The notes beneath the pieces were generated by a model. The model was given only the letters and a program-made list of their open reading frames with translations, was not told the DNA's origin and made no database searches. The translations under genes were made by a program, and so were the position numbers. From Streptococcus mitis (GTDB lineage: Bacteria > Bacillota > Bacilli > Lactobacillales > Streptococcaceae), in NCBI RefSeq assembly GCF_946190065.1, contig NZ_CAMHZD010000010.1, positions 1 through 64,000 of the forward strand: a stretch of 64,000 nt of DNA. The letters are read 5' to 3'. Positions within the stretch are counted from its first letter, which is position 1, and each line of letters begins with the position of its first letter. Shown one piece after another: positions 6,615 to 14,690 of the stretch.

Positions 6615-7481
6615 GTGGGCACACTGTTAGCAACAAGATTAAAAAATAGACGAAAAGAATTAAAAATGTCTCAGCGAGAATTGGCTGAGGGGATATGTAA
6701 ACAGGGACAGATTAGTCGATTGGAGAATGGAGAATTTACTCCAGGAGCGGACTTTTTATATGCTCTGTCTAAGAAGTTAAAAGTTAGTATAGATTATTTT
6801 TTTAATGAGCAGATTGGAGAGGAGATTGATGAGCTATCAGAGTTTAAGAAGTTAGCCCAGACTTTTATCACAAATCGAAATTATGAGTCTTTGAAATATA
6901 TATATGAACTAGAGAGTGTAAAGGTACATCGTTTGTCTTTAGTAGATAAGTTTTATATGGAGTGGATAAAATCTCTTATAGATTTTTATTTCTATGGGCA
7001 AAAAGAGGAGGCTGTGGCAAGATTGGAGAAGGTACTGTATCAGTTAAGTGTAACTGACTTGACCTACCTTCAAGTTGCAAATACTCTATTCAATTTTTAT
7101 TATGATATTGAAGATTTAGAAAGTTTTAATGAAATTAGAGAAAAGTTAGAGTATCAAGTAAATCAACTCAAGTTAAACACAATCGAAGAATTAAACCTTT
7201 CTATTAAATTTAATTATAATGTTTGTCGCTACCTATGGTTGCAGAATAATACTGAAGAGGCTATTACTAAAATCACAGATACGATAAAGCAGTGTAAGAC
7301 GTATAGAACAACATATCTTTTGGCTGATTTGTATGTATTGATGGGAAATGTCAGTAAGAATTTTTCTTCTAAAGTTGCAGTAAAAGAGTACTTTGAAACG
7401 GCTTATTTCCTATATAAGCTTGAGGGAAATATGTCAATGGCTCTTAAAATCGAGCATTACATTGCAGATATAACAGAATAG
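6615..7481 (+). CDS. XRE/TPR transcriptional regulator of the RRNPP (peptide-sensing) type
   Basis: 288 residues. Seen: an N-terminal XRE helix-turn-helix (LKNRRKELKMSQRELAEGIC ... GQISRLENGEFTPG, residues 7-47) followed by an all-helical repeat region to the C terminus. This is the layout and length of PlcR/TprA/PrgX-type cytoplasmic receptors that bind secreted peptides through TPR-like repeats and switch on nearby promoters. The start is a GTG with AAGGAAAA 8-14 nt upstream. A terminator follows closely. I could not find a small ORF with a signal sequence encoding a cognate peptide in the 230 nt on the 3' side or in the AT-rich region on the 5' side. The likely target is the promoter at 7575, but this is inference. 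A plain XRE regulator is the alternative. Confidence 0.75.
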   Translation: MGTLLATRLKNRRKELKMSQRELAEGICKQGQISRLENGEFTPGADFLYALSKKLKVSIDYFFNEQIGEEIDELSEFKKLAQTFITNRNYESLKYIYELESVKVHRLSLVDKFYMEWIKSLIDFYFYGQKEEAVARLEKVLYQLSVTDLTYLQVANTLFNFYYDIEDLESFNEIREKLEYQVNQLKLNTIEELNLSIKFNYNVCRYLWLQNNTEEAITKITDTIKQCKTYRTTYLLADLYVLMGNVSKNFSSKVAVKEYFETAYFLYKLEGNMSMALKIEHYIADITE

Positions 7482-7484
7482 TAA

Positions 7485-7514
7485 AGACGATGTTCACTTA
7501 AGCATCGTTTTTTT
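7485..7514 (+). terminator. terminator of the RRNPP regulator gene
   Basis: ACGATG / CATCGT stem around a 10-nt loop followed by TTTTTTT, 5 nt after the stop codon. Confidence 0.8.
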
Positions 7515-7574
7515 AATCCAAAATAATACAAATATGTATTTAATAAAAATAAATAAAAAATATTATCAAAAATC

Positions 7575-7603
7575 TTGACATTATTATATTGAAGTGCTAA
7601 AAT
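7575..7603 (+). promoter_or_regulatory. sigma-A promoter of the CYTH gene
   Basis: TTGACA, 17-nt spacer, TAAAAT. A start near 7610 leaves a leader of about 105 nt before the CYTH gene. The leader contains AGGCTTTTTG and TTCAGCCT, which can pair and may form a regulatory hairpin. Confidence 0.75.
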
Positions 7604-7714
7604 GACTGCAAGAAAATATTAGGCTTTTTGTCCATAAAACATCTACAGAAACTTACTATAGACTGAGTGAATGTAAAGAGACTTCAGCCTTTGAAGAATT
7701 GAGAGGTAAAATTA

Positions 7715-8272
7715 ATGAATGAATTAGAAGTTAGATTTGAACTCAACGATGAGAAAGATTATACTAATGCTATTTCATATTTAGAAAAATCTTATAAATT
7801 TAAGAATGAAAATAAGCAAGTTGATAAATATTTTAAAACAAAAGGAAGAGAATTTGAAAATGATGAGGTAGGTAGCTTTATCTACAGAATTCGCCAAGAA
7901 GATGATAATAAAGCATGTGTTTTTACAAGAAAAGATACGATAAAACAAGGAATGTGGAGTGAAAGTGAAATAGAGCTAGAATCTAAAAAATTAGAATTTG
8001 TAAGAAATATCTTACAAGATGGATTTTCAAATATTTTCACAATAAGTAAACATAGAAAGACTTATCATGATGCATTAGAAAATAAAACGATCAATCTAGA
8101 TAAGATTGATGGTCTTGGATTTTATCTTGAAATAGAGATTTTAGGAGATTTTTCAAAAGAAGATTATAATAATTTTTATGATAAAATGTGCGGAGAGTTC
8201 TCGTTTTTAAATTCAAAAATAGAAACAAAGGGCTATGTCCAACTAATGAGAGAAAAAAATGGACGTAATTAA
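7715..8272 (+). CDS. CYTH-domain protein (class IV adenylate cyclase / triphosphate tunnel family)
   Basis: 185 residues, a normal size for a single CYTH domain. Seen: the N-terminal signature ELEVRF (ExExK with Arg in place of Lys), then YRIRQED, SEIELE, SKHRKTY, GLGFYLEIE and KGYVQLM. These supply the alternating acidic and basic residues that line the triphosphate tunnel. The family hydrolyses or cyclises nucleotide or inorganic triphosphates with Mg or Mn; CyaB-like members make cAMP and thiamine-triphosphatase-like members hydrolyse. The substrate here cannot be told from sequence. RBS GAGAGG at 7700-7705. The next gene's ATG (8259) lies inside its last codons, so the two were probably co-translated. 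Low GC and position among mobile remnants suggest acquisition. Confidence 0.8.
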   Translation: MNELEVRFELNDEKDYTNAISYLEKSYKFKNENKQVDKYFKTKGREFENDEVGSFIYRIRQEDDNKACVFTRKDTIKQGMWSESEIELESKKLEFVRNILQDGFSNIFTISKHRKTYHDALENKTINLDKIDGLGFYLEIEILGDFSKEDYNNFYDKMCGEFSFLNSKIETKGYVQLMREKNGRN

Positions 8273-8517
8273 AATTATCAAATAGTCTTGTTGGAATTGT
8301 TTACTCAATTGCTGGATTTGGAAGTTTGATAGCAGTTACCTTTCTTTCTACTTTTTTGAATAAGAAGGATGCCTTTATATTGTTGAATATATCAATGGCA
8401 ACCATCCCACTTGTCATTATGGTGAGTGGAATAGTAGAAAATTGGATATTTTTTGGAATTTGTTATTCAATTTTGAGTGGATTAATTATCATTAGAAAAA
8501 ATAATATTAATTCGTAG
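8259..8517 (+). pseudogene. frameshifted small membrane protein downstream of the CYTH gene
   Basis: An ATG at 8259 overlaps the CYTH stop and starts MDVIKIIK before a stop at 8283. In the next frame, from about 8281, an open stretch reads SLVGIVYSIAGFGSLIAVTF ... SGIVENWIFFGICYSILSG and ends with IRKNNINS at 8517, with no ATG upstream. Joined by one frameshift near 8280, this gives a protein of about 85 residues with three predicted membrane segments. It could instead be expressed from TTG at 8326 as a 63-residue protein, but there is no good RBS there. It matches no family I recognise. Confidence 0.5.
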
Positions 8518-8529
8518 TGAAATAAAAAA

Positions 8530-8564
8530 ATGAAAAAGGTTTTACATAATGTACTACCTTTTTC
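8530..8564 (+). terminator. bidirectional terminator
   Basis: GAAAAAGGT (8532-8540) pairs with ACCTTTTTC (8556-8564), with an A-run before and T-run within the stem. It closes the CYTH operon. Confidence 0.7.
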
Positions 8565-8616
8565 AGATTTAATAATTATTAAGGGAATAGAACTAGAAAC
8601 CAAAAATACTGAATAT

Positions 8617-8667
8617 TAAACTGCCCCCAAAAGTAAGATTTTTCTGTCTAACTTTTGGGGGCAGTAC
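8617..8667. repeat. back-to-back IS3-type terminal repeats (MITE-like remnant)
   Basis: ACTGCCCCCAAAAGTAAGA and, 10 nt on, GTCTAACTTTTGGGGGCAGT form a nearly perfect inverted repeat of about 50 nt. The right arm continues as ACA, matching the IS3 right end at 90-113 (GTCTAACTTTTTGGGGTCAG plus TACA). It looks like two element ends with almost nothing between them, at the border between accessory DNA and the chromosomal phosphatase gene. It may also work as a terminator for the minus-strand gene that ends at 8711. Confidence 0.6.
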
Positions 8668-8710
8668 ATTATCTATAACTTCTGGAGTGCTTTTTTACAT
8701 TCAAATTATT

Positions 8711-9517
8711 TTATAGTACCCACGTTCGAATAGCATGGGCAACGCCGGATTCATCGTTAGATTTGGTGATGTATTTGGCGATTTTTTTGATTTCTGGATT
8801 TCCGTTTTCCATGACAACAGGGTTACCAACGACTTCCAGCATGGCACGGTCATTTTCTTCGTCACCGATAGCCATGGTTTGATCTTTGGTCAATCCTAGT
8901 TTTTCAGCTAGGTGGGTAATAGCTGACCCCTTATCTACATTCTTTTTAAGGAGTTCGAGGTAGAAAGGAGCAGACTTGTTGATAGAGTAGCGTTCGTAAA
9001 ATTCCGCTGGTATCTTTTCAATGGCAGCATCCAGAATCTCTGCTTCATCGATGAACATACATTTGACAATTTCCTTGCCAGCCATTTCTTCAGGTGTGCG
9101 GTAGAAGATAGGCATGCTGACGAGGGTTGATTCGTGCACAGTGTATTTTCCGATATTGCGATTGGCTGTGTAGATGCCGTCCTTGGTAATGGCGTGCATG
9201 TGGACACCGAGCTTACGACTGAGAAATTCCATATCAAGATAATCCTCATAAGTCAAGGATTCGCTGATAATCTCATGCCCTGTAGCAGTTTCTTGGACAA
9301 GGGCACCATTGAAGGTCACCACATAATCACCCTCGTCTCTCAACTGCAAGTCGTCCAGAAGTTTGGCAACACCTGCGATAGGGCGGCCAGTTGCAATGAC
9401 GACTTTGACACCAGCTTCTTTGGCATCTTGGATGGCAGAAAAGACTTCAGGAGTGATTTCCTTTTGGCTATTGACTAGGGTTCCGTCGATATCGACAGCG
9501 ATTAGTTTAATACTCAT
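8711..9517 (-). CDS. Cof-type HAD-IIB phosphatase (YidA-like sugar phosphatase)
   Basis: 268 residues, typical for Cof/YidA proteins. Seen: catalytic motif I DIDGT (D9-T13) with the nucleophile and acid Asp, motif II Thr in VIATGRP (about 41-47), and a GDEEND motif near residue 217 with the metal-binding acids preceded by a conserved Lys (NVDKGSA). The C2B cap lies between. Members dephosphorylate phosphosugars and other small phosphates in the cytoplasm. The gene follows the HD-hydrolase gene on the same strand with 12 nt between them, so the two form an operon. RBS AGAGGAA lies just ahead of the start. The substrate is unknown. Confidence 0.92.
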   Translation of the reverse strand: MSIKLIAVDIDGTLVNSQKEITPEVFSAIQDAKEAGVKVVIATGRPIAGVAKLLDDLQLRDEGDYVVTFNGALVQETATGHEIISESLTYEDYLDMEFLSRKLGVHMHAITKDGIYTANRNIGKYTVHESTLVSMPIFYRTPEEMAGKEIVKCMFIDEAEILDAAIEKIPAEFYERYSINKSAPFYLELLKKNVDKGSAITHLAEKLGLTKDQTMAIGDEENDRAMLEVVGNPVVMENGNPEIKKIAKYITKSNDESGVAHAIRTWVL

Positions 9518-9529
9518 AAATTTCCTCTT

Positions 9530-10834
9530 CTAGTTTTTATTTGGGGTAAAATGATCGTTTTCAATCAAGTGTAAAAATTGCTGGGTAATGCTAGCAAAGA
9601 TACTGTTTTGGTCCAACATTTCTTTCGGGAAATAAAAACGATTATCTCCGTGGCGACTGCCAGCAAGGGATTGGACGATAGGAGACAGGCTAGAGAGTTC
9701 GGCCAGTTCTCCATTTTTTTGTAAAATTTCAATCTGTGTACGTGGATTTTCAGATTCGGGACGATAGATATCATAAGGGAGGTCGAAGTTCTTATGAATG
9801 GCAGTATAGTAGTCAGGATCAAAGCCGATGTCCTCAACCAATTTTCTCATGCTGGCGAGCTGGTTTTGATCTTCTTGTGAAAAGGTAATGGATTTAAAGA
9901 CCTTGCGGTTGACAAAGCGTTGCGACAGGTCTGCAAGAATCTTATCAGGACTGGTCATCCAGAGCTGGAAGTAGGTATTCATCACACCATCATCTAGAGC
10001 CAGATAGTCAGACAAGGTCACATTTTTTTCAAAGAAAGGCAGGAGATGTGGAGAAGTTCGTGCAAAGAAATCTTTATCTTTAGGATAGAGTTCCTTGGCG
10101 CGCTTTAGAAGGTTCTGTAGGAGAACTTCCATGGCGCGTGTTGCAGGGTGGAAATAAACCTGCATATACATTTGGTAGCGACTAAGAACATAGTCTTCTA
10201 TGGCGTGCATGCCATTGCGCTGAAAGGCGATACCATTTTCGACAGGACGAATGACTCGGAGGATTCGAGTCAGGTCAAATTCCCCATAGGATGCTCCAGT
10301 AAAATAGGAGTCGCGCAAGAGATAGTCCATGCGGTCTGCATCAATCTGACTAGAAATGAGTTGCACGACCTGCTTGTTAGGATAGGTATGTTCGATGACA
10401 CTGGCTACCTTTTCTGGAAAATCTGGCGCCACTTGTAGCAGGACTTGGTGAATCTCTGTCTCAGGACTTTGGATAATCTCCTGAGTGATGGCTTCATGGT
10501 CTGTATCAAAGAGATGTTCAAAAGTATGGGAGTAGGCACCATGCCCAAGGTCATGTAGGAGAGCAGCTGTCATAGTCAAGAGAGACTCAGCAGGATTCCA
10601 TTCCTCAGGATATTTTTCTTCAAAAATTTCTGTGATACGTCGTGCAATCTCATAGACTCCTAGACAGTGGGAGAAGCGGCTGTGTTCTCCACCGTGGAAG
10701 GTATAACTGGAAGTTCCCAGTTGCTTGATCCGGCGCAAGCGTTGAAATTCTTTTGTATTAATCAAGTCATAGATGATCTGATTATTGACATGGATGTAGT
10801 TGTGAACTGGGTCACGGAATACTTTTTCGTTCAT
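9530..10834 (-). CDS. HD-domain phosphohydrolase (YwfO / dGTPase-like)
   Basis: 434 residues. Seen: conserved N-terminal FRDPVHNYI, EFQRLRRIKQLG, HGGEHSRFSHCLGVYEIA and LLHDLGHGAYSHTFEH. The HD metal-binding doublet is H94-D95, with partner residues H51 and H56 and a downstream Asp in SSQIDADRMDYLLRDS. This is the signature of the YwfO branch of HD hydrolases, which act on deoxynucleotide or other nucleoside triphosphates. It is first in a two-gene minus-strand operon with the HAD phosphatase. The start codon at 10834 has a poor Shine-Dalgarno; the frame has no better start nearby. Divergent from the DUF1934 gene. Confidence 0.9.
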   Translation of the reverse strand: MNEKVFRDPVHNYIHVNNQIIYDLINTKEFQRLRRIKQLGTSSYTFHGGEHSRFSHCLGVYEIARRITEIFEEKYPEEWNPAESLLTMTAALLHDLGHGAYSHTFEHLFDTDHEAITQEIIQSPETEIHQVLLQVAPDFPEKVASVIEHTYPNKQVVQLISSQIDADRMDYLLRDSYFTGASYGEFDLTRILRVIRPVENGIAFQRNGMHAIEDYVLSRYQMYMQVYFHPATRAMEVLLQNLLKRAKELYPKDKDFFARTSPHLLPFFEKNVTLSDYLALDDGVMNTYFQLWMTSPDKILADLSQRFVNRKVFKSITFSQEDQNQLASMRKLVEDIGFDPDYYTAIHKNFDLPYDIYRPESENPRTQIEILQKNGELAELSSLSPIVQSLAGSRHGDNRFYFPKEMLDQNSIFASITQQFLHLIENDHFTPNKN

Positions 10835-10864
10835 ATGACCATTATAGCAAAAAGGTAGAGTTTT

Positions 10865-10873
10865 TGGTAAAAT
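10865..10873 (+). promoter_or_regulatory. extended -10 promoter of the DUF1934 gene
   Basis: TGG-TAAAAT 32 nt before the GTG start of the next gene; no strong -35. Confidence 0.5.
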
Positions 10874-10905
10874 AGTAGGACAAGAGACAAGAAAGAGGAC
10901 TTGAT

Positions 10906-11283
10906 GTGAAGATTCGGATGCGAAATACGATTCAGTTTGATGAGCAGTTGGAAGTGATTGACCAGCTTTATGACGTGGAAGTGCATGAAAAAGGAGATTA
11001 TAGCTACCTGCTTTTCTATAATGAGGAAAAGGAAAAAGTGGTTATTAAATTTCATGGTCAAGAACTTGTGATGAGCCGTTTTTCCAATCCCAAGACCATT
11101 ATGCGCTTTTTAAAGGATAGTGATAGTTTAGCCTATATTCCCACACCTATGGGCATGCAGGAGTTTATCATCCAAACGACTCATTATCAAGTTGATGGGC
11201 AAAAGATTGAGCTAGATTATCAACTACAAAATCAAGAGGGACATCCCTTTGCCAGCTATCAATTGGAAATTACTTGGGGCTAG
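10906..11283 (+). CDS. DUF1934 family protein (YwiB-like)
   Basis: 125 residues, the normal size of DUF1934 proteins, small cytoplasmic beta-barrel (calycin-like) proteins of unknown biochemical role found across Firmicutes. Seen: alternating beta-strand pattern, VVIKFHGQELVMSRFSNPKTIM and the conserved YIPTPMGMQEFIIQT, ending in YQLEITWG. Starts with GTG behind AAAGAGGAC. It lies alone between the divergent HD gene and ylxM-ffh and has its own terminator. No catalytic motif is evident. Confidence 0.85.
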   Translation: MKIRMRNTIQFDEQLEVIDQLYDVEVHEKGDYSYLLFYNEEKEKVVIKFHGQELVMSRFSNPKTIMRFLKDSDSLAYIPTPMGMQEFIIQTTHYQVDGQKIELDYQLQNQEGHPFASYQLEITWG

Positions 11284-11322
11284 GCTCATGTCTTTTTCAA
11301 ATTTACCTGGCTATCTTCTCGG

Positions 11323-11358
11323 ATTAGCCTGCTAATGTGGTAGATTAGGCTAATTTTT
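11323..11358 (+). terminator. terminator after the DUF1934 gene
   Basis: ATTAGCCT (11323-11330) and AGGCTAAT (11347-11354) with a long loop and TTTTT. It runs directly into the ylxM promoter. Confidence 0.7.
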
Positions 11359-11366
11359 GGTATAAT
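11358..11366 (+). promoter_or_regulatory. extended -10 promoter of ylxM-ffh
   Basis: TGG-TATAAT ends 7 nt before the ATG of ylxM, giving a very short or almost leaderless 5' end. Confidence 0.5.
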
Positions 11367-11373
11367 AAAAGTT

Positions 11374-11706
11374 ATGGAAATTGAAAAAACCAATCGTATG
11401 AATGCGCTCTTTGAATTTTATGCGGCGCTTTTGACAGATAAGCAAATGAATTATATCGAACTCTACTACGCTGATGATTACAGCCTTGCTGAGATTGCCG
11501 AGGAGTTTGGTGTCAGTCGTCAGGCTGTCTATGATAATATCAAGCGGACAGAAAAGATTCTGGAAGATTATGAGATGAAATTGCACATGTACTCGGACTA
11601 CATTGTCCGAAGTCAGATTTTTGACCAGATTTTGGAGCGCTATCCCAAGGATAACTTTCTGCAGGAGCAGATAGAAATTTTAACAAGCATTGATAATAGA
11701 GAATAA
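11374..11706 (+). CDS. ylxM: YlxM, helix-turn-helix partner of the signal recognition particle
   Basis: 110 residues, all helical. Seen: [40 protein letters not shown] (about 21-60), a sigma-region-4-like helix-turn-helix, then a C-terminal helix. Known: ylxM precedes ffh in Gram-positive bacteria, and in streptococci YlxM binds SRP components and modulates their assembly and GTPase activity. Eleven nt separate it from ffh, so they are co-transcribed. The promoter hexamer ends only 7 nt before the annotated ATG. If transcription begins at or near that ATG, translation is leaderless-like, or the real start is the internal ATG at 11398. Confidence 0.93.
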   Translation: MEIEKTNRMNALFEFYAALLTDKQMNYIELYYADDYSLAEIAEEFGVSRQAVYDNIKRTEKILEDYEMKLHMYSDYIVRSQIFDQILERYPKDNFLQEQIEILTSIDNRE

Positions 11707-11717
11707 GAGGAAGAAGA

Positions 11718-13289
11718 ATGGCATTTGAAAGTTTAACAGAACGTTTGCAGAACGTCTTTAAAAATCTACGTAAAAAAGGAAAAATCTCTGAATCTGATGT
11801 TCAAGAGGCAACCAAAGAAATTCGCTTGGCCTTGCTTGAGGCCGACGTTGCCTTGCCTGTTGTAAAGGACTTTATCAAGAAAGTTCGTGAGCGTGCAGTC
11901 GGGCATGAGATCATTGATACCCTTAATCCTGCGCAACAGATCATCAAAATCGTTGATGAGGAATTGACGGCTGTTTTGGGTTCTGATACGGCTGAGATTA
12001 TCAAGTCACCTAAGATTCCAACCATCATCATGATGGTCGGTTTGCAGGGGGCTGGTAAAACAACCTTTGCCGGTAAATTGGCCAACAAACTCAAGAAGGA
12101 AGAAAATGCCCGTCCTTTGATGATTGCGGCGGATATTTATCGTCCTGCGGCTATTGATCAGCTGAAGACACTGGGACAACAGATTGATGTGCCTGTATTT
12201 GCACTTGGAACAGAAGTACCAGCTGTTGAGATTGTACGTCAGGGTTTGGAACAAGCCCAAGCCAATCATAATGACTATGTCTTGATTGATACGGCAGGTC
12301 GTTTGCAGATTGATGAGCTTCTCATGAATGAGCTTCGTGACGTGAAAGCATTGGCTCAACCAAATGAAATTTTGCTCGTCGTTGATGCCATGATTGGTCA
12401 AGAAGCGGCCAATGTTGCGCGTGAGTTTAATGCTCAGTTAGAAGTGACTGGGGTTATCCTTACCAAGATTGATGGGGATACTCGTGGTGGTGCGGCTCTA
12501 TCTGTTCGCCACATTACTGGAAAACCAATCAAGTTCACTGGTACGGGTGAAAAGATTACGGACATTGAAACCTTCCACCCAGACCGTATGTCTAGCCGTA
12601 TCCTTGGCATGGGGGATATGCTCACTTTGATTGAGAAAGCTTCTCAAGAATACGATGAGCAAAAAGCCCTTGAAATGGCTGAGAAGATGCGTGAAAACAC
12701 CTTTGATTTCAATGATTTCATCGATCAGTTGGATCAGGTGCAAAACATGGGGCCGATGGAAGACTTGCTCAAGATGATTCCAGGCATGGCCAACAATCCA
12801 GCCCTTCAAAACATGAAAGTGGATGAGCGCCAGATTGCGCGCAAACGTGCCATTGTGTCTTCAATGACACCTGAAGAACGTGAAAATCCAGATTTATTAA
12901 ATCCAAGTCGTCGTCGTCGTATCGCTGCAGGTTCTGGAAATACCTTCGTCGAAGTTAATAAATTCATCAAAGACTTTAACCAGGCTAAACAACTCATGCA
13001 AGGAGTTATGTCTGGGGATATGAACAAGATGATGAAGCAAATGGGGATCAATCCAAACAACCTTCCTAAAAATATGCCAAATATGGGAGGAATGGATATG
13101 TCTGCCCTTGAAGGAATGATGGGACAAGGTGGGATGCCTGACTTGTCAGCTCTCGGAGGAGCAGGAATGCCAGATATGAGCCAGATATTTGGTGGCGGAC
13201 TCAAAGGTAAAATCGGTGAATTTGCTATGAAACAGTCCATGAAACGCATGGCTAATAAAATGAAGAAAGCGAAGAAGAAACGTAAGTAA
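11718..13289 (+). CDS. ffh: signal recognition particle protein Ffh (SRP54), GTPase
   Basis: 523 residues. Seen in order: N-terminal helical N domain; G domain with P-loop GLQGAGKTT (about 108-116), DTAGR, TKIDGDTRGGAALS and GTGEKITDIE; and a C-terminal Met-rich M domain (residues 300-523) with GGMGMDM-like stretches and a basic tail MKKAKKKRK. Ffh binds 4.5S RNA and signal sequences of nascent membrane proteins and docks on FtsY. It is slightly longer than Bacillus Ffh because of a Gly/Met-rich insertion near residues 450-495, usual in streptococci. RBS GAGGAAGAAG precedes the start. Confidence 0.98.
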   Translation: MAFESLTERLQNVFKNLRKKGKISESDVQEATKEIRLALLEADVALPVVKDFIKKVRERAVGHEIIDTLNPAQQIIKIVDEELTAVLGSDTAEIIKSPKIPTIIMMVGLQGAGKTTFAGKLANKLKKEENARPLMIAADIYRPAAIDQLKTLGQQIDVPVFALGTEVPAVEIVRQGLEQAQANHNDYVLIDTAGRLQIDELLMNELRDVKALAQPNEILLVVDAMIGQEAANVAREFNAQLEVTGVILTKIDGDTRGGAALSVRHITGKPIKFTGTGEKITDIETFHPDRMSSRILGMGDMLTLIEKASQEYDEQKALEMAEKMRENTFDFNDFIDQLDQVQNMGPMEDLLKMIPGMANNPALQNMKVDERQIARKRAIVSSMTPEERENPDLLNPSRRRRIAAGSGNTFVEVNKFIKDFNQAKQLMQGVMSGDMNKMMKQMGINPNNLPKNMPNMGGMDMSALEGMMGQGGMPDLSALGGAGMPDMSQIFGGGLKGKIGEFAMKQSMKRMANKMKKAKKKRK

Positions 13290-13292
13290 GAC

Positions 13293-13321
13293 AAAGGAAG
13301 GCCGCAGGGCTTTCCTTTTTT
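13293..13321 (+). terminator. ffh terminator
   Basis: AAAGGAAGGCC, loop GCA, GGGCTTTCCTTTTT, directly behind the ffh stop. Confidence 0.85.
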
Positions 13322-13331
13322 AGAAAGAAGA

Positions 13332-13369
13332 AAAACGAGCACTTCCGTAATTGGAAATGCTCGTTTTTT
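13332..13369 (-). terminator. bidirectional terminator between ffh and uraA
   Basis: AAAACGAGCA pairs with TGCTCGTTTT with an internal TTCC/GGAA stem; A- and T-runs on both sides. It serves the convergent uracil permease transcript as well. Confidence 0.85.
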
Positions 13370-13384
13370 GATGTGTTTAGATTC

Positions 13385-14668
13385 TTAGTCTTTATTTTCG
13401 TATGGCAAGATTAAGTTCAAAATAATTCCTGTCATGGCTGATAAGGCAGTACCTGAAAGCGTAACTGGACCGAGTTTAAGGATAGCTCCTCCAAGTCCAA
13501 GGACCAACATAGCACTTGCGATGATGAGGTTACGCATTTGAGCGAAATCAACACGTTCTTTGATCAAGACTTTCAAACCGTTGCTGGCGATAACCCCATA
13601 GAGAAGGATTGACATACCACCAAGTACAGCGTTTGGAATAGTTGAAATCAAGGCTGTGAATTTACCAAGGAAGCTAAGGGCAATCGCGATAAAGGCAGCG
13701 TTACGGATAACTGAGACAGAAGCGATACGAGTCATACCGATAACCCCTGTATTTTCTCCGTAAGTGGTATTGGCTGGTCCACCAAGAAAGGCAGAAACAG
13801 AAGTTGCGATACCGTCACCAAGAAGAGTACGGTGAAGACCTGGTTCTTTCAAGAATTGACGGCCACAGATTTGACCCAAAACAGTATGGTCTCCGATGTG
13901 TTCAGAGATTGTTACGATAGCGATTGGCAAGATAGCGATAGTTTCTGGACCGAAGTAAAGATTGTATTCTTTAAAGGCACCACCTGTGCTAAATGGCAAG
14001 TAGAAACCAGGAATTTCGAACCAGTTGGCTTTAAGAACTGGTGTAAAGTCAACCAAGCCAAGGGTTAGTGCGAAGAGGTAACCACCGATAATGGCAAAGA
14101 GGAATGGAATGATTCGTAGGAAGCCTTTGCCTTTTGTATTGATAAAGGCAGCAATCAAGAAAGTAACAACTGCTACAAGAGCATTTTTCCAATTTCCATC
14201 AGCTACAAGACCAGCGTTAGTGACTGCTGAACCTGCAAGTCCAAGACCGATAACGATGATCATAGGTCCGATGATGATTGGTGGCAAGAGTTTATCAATC
14301 CACTTTGTACCCGCAAAACGAACACTTGCAGCCACAAGGACATAGACTAAACCAGTCAAGATAACCCCTGTTTGAGCAGCAGATACATCACCACCCATTT
14401 CTTTCATAGCCAGTGACATTGCTGTGATAAAGGCAAATGAAGAACCTAGATAAACGGGAACTTTAAAACCAGTTGAAATCATATAGATGAGTGTCCCGAC
14501 ACCTGAAGCAAAAAGAGCAACAGATACAGGCATTCCCAAAATCAATGGTACCAATATGGTCGCCCCAAACATGGCGAAAACGTGTTGGAAACTAAGGAGA
14601 ATTCCTTTTCCAGCCGAAGGACGTTGGTCAACGTCTAGTAACAAATCAACAGTTGATTCTTGTTTCAT
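13385..14668 (-). CDS. uracil permease (nucleobase:cation symporter, UraA/PyrP type)
   Basis: 427 residues from the chosen start; NCS2 family membrane protein with about 12-14 hydrophobic segments. Seen: LLSFQHVFAMFGATILVPLILG, GSSFAFI, and NTTYGENTGVIGMTRIASV, the family motif near the substrate site. It takes up uracil for pyrimidine salvage. The frame is open to an ATG at 14704, but that ATG lies inside the attenuator terminator (14691-14726) and has no RBS. The ATG at 14668 (MKQESTVDLLLDVDQ) follows GTGAGG at proper distance and is the better start. The gene is controlled by a PyrR-type attenuator, which couples uptake to pyrimidine status. Confidence 0.93.
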   Translation of the reverse strand: MKQESTVDLLLDVDQRPSAGKGILLSFQHVFAMFGATILVPLILGMPVSVALFASGVGTLIYMISTGFKVPVYLGSSFAFITAMSLAMKEMGGDVSAAQTGVILTGLVYVLVAASVRFAGTKWIDKLLPPIIIGPMIIVIGLGLAGSAVTNAGLVADGNWKNALVAVVTFLIAAFINTKGKGFLRIIPFLFAIIGGYLFALTLGLVDFTPVLKANWFEIPGFYLPFSTGGAFKEYNLYFGPETIAILPIAIVTISEHIGDHTVLGQICGRQFLKEPGLHRTLLGDGIATSVSAFLGGPANTTYGENTGVIGMTRIASVSVIRNAAFIAIALSFLGKFTALISTIPNAVLGGMSILLYGVIASNGLKVLIKERVDFAQMRNLIIASAMLVLGLGGAILKLGPVTLSGTALSAMTGIILNLILPYENKD

Positions 14669-14690
14669 ATAAACCTCACTTTTGGGCATC

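Noticed and set aside
11374-11706. ylxM as a sigma factor fragment
   Set aside because: The helix-turn-helix is sigma-4-like, but position before ffh and full length identify YlxM.
12806-13342. 178-codon antisense frame over the end of ffh
   Set aside because: Lies opposite the conserved Ffh M domain; composition mirrors Met/Gly codons of ffh and no start signal is present.
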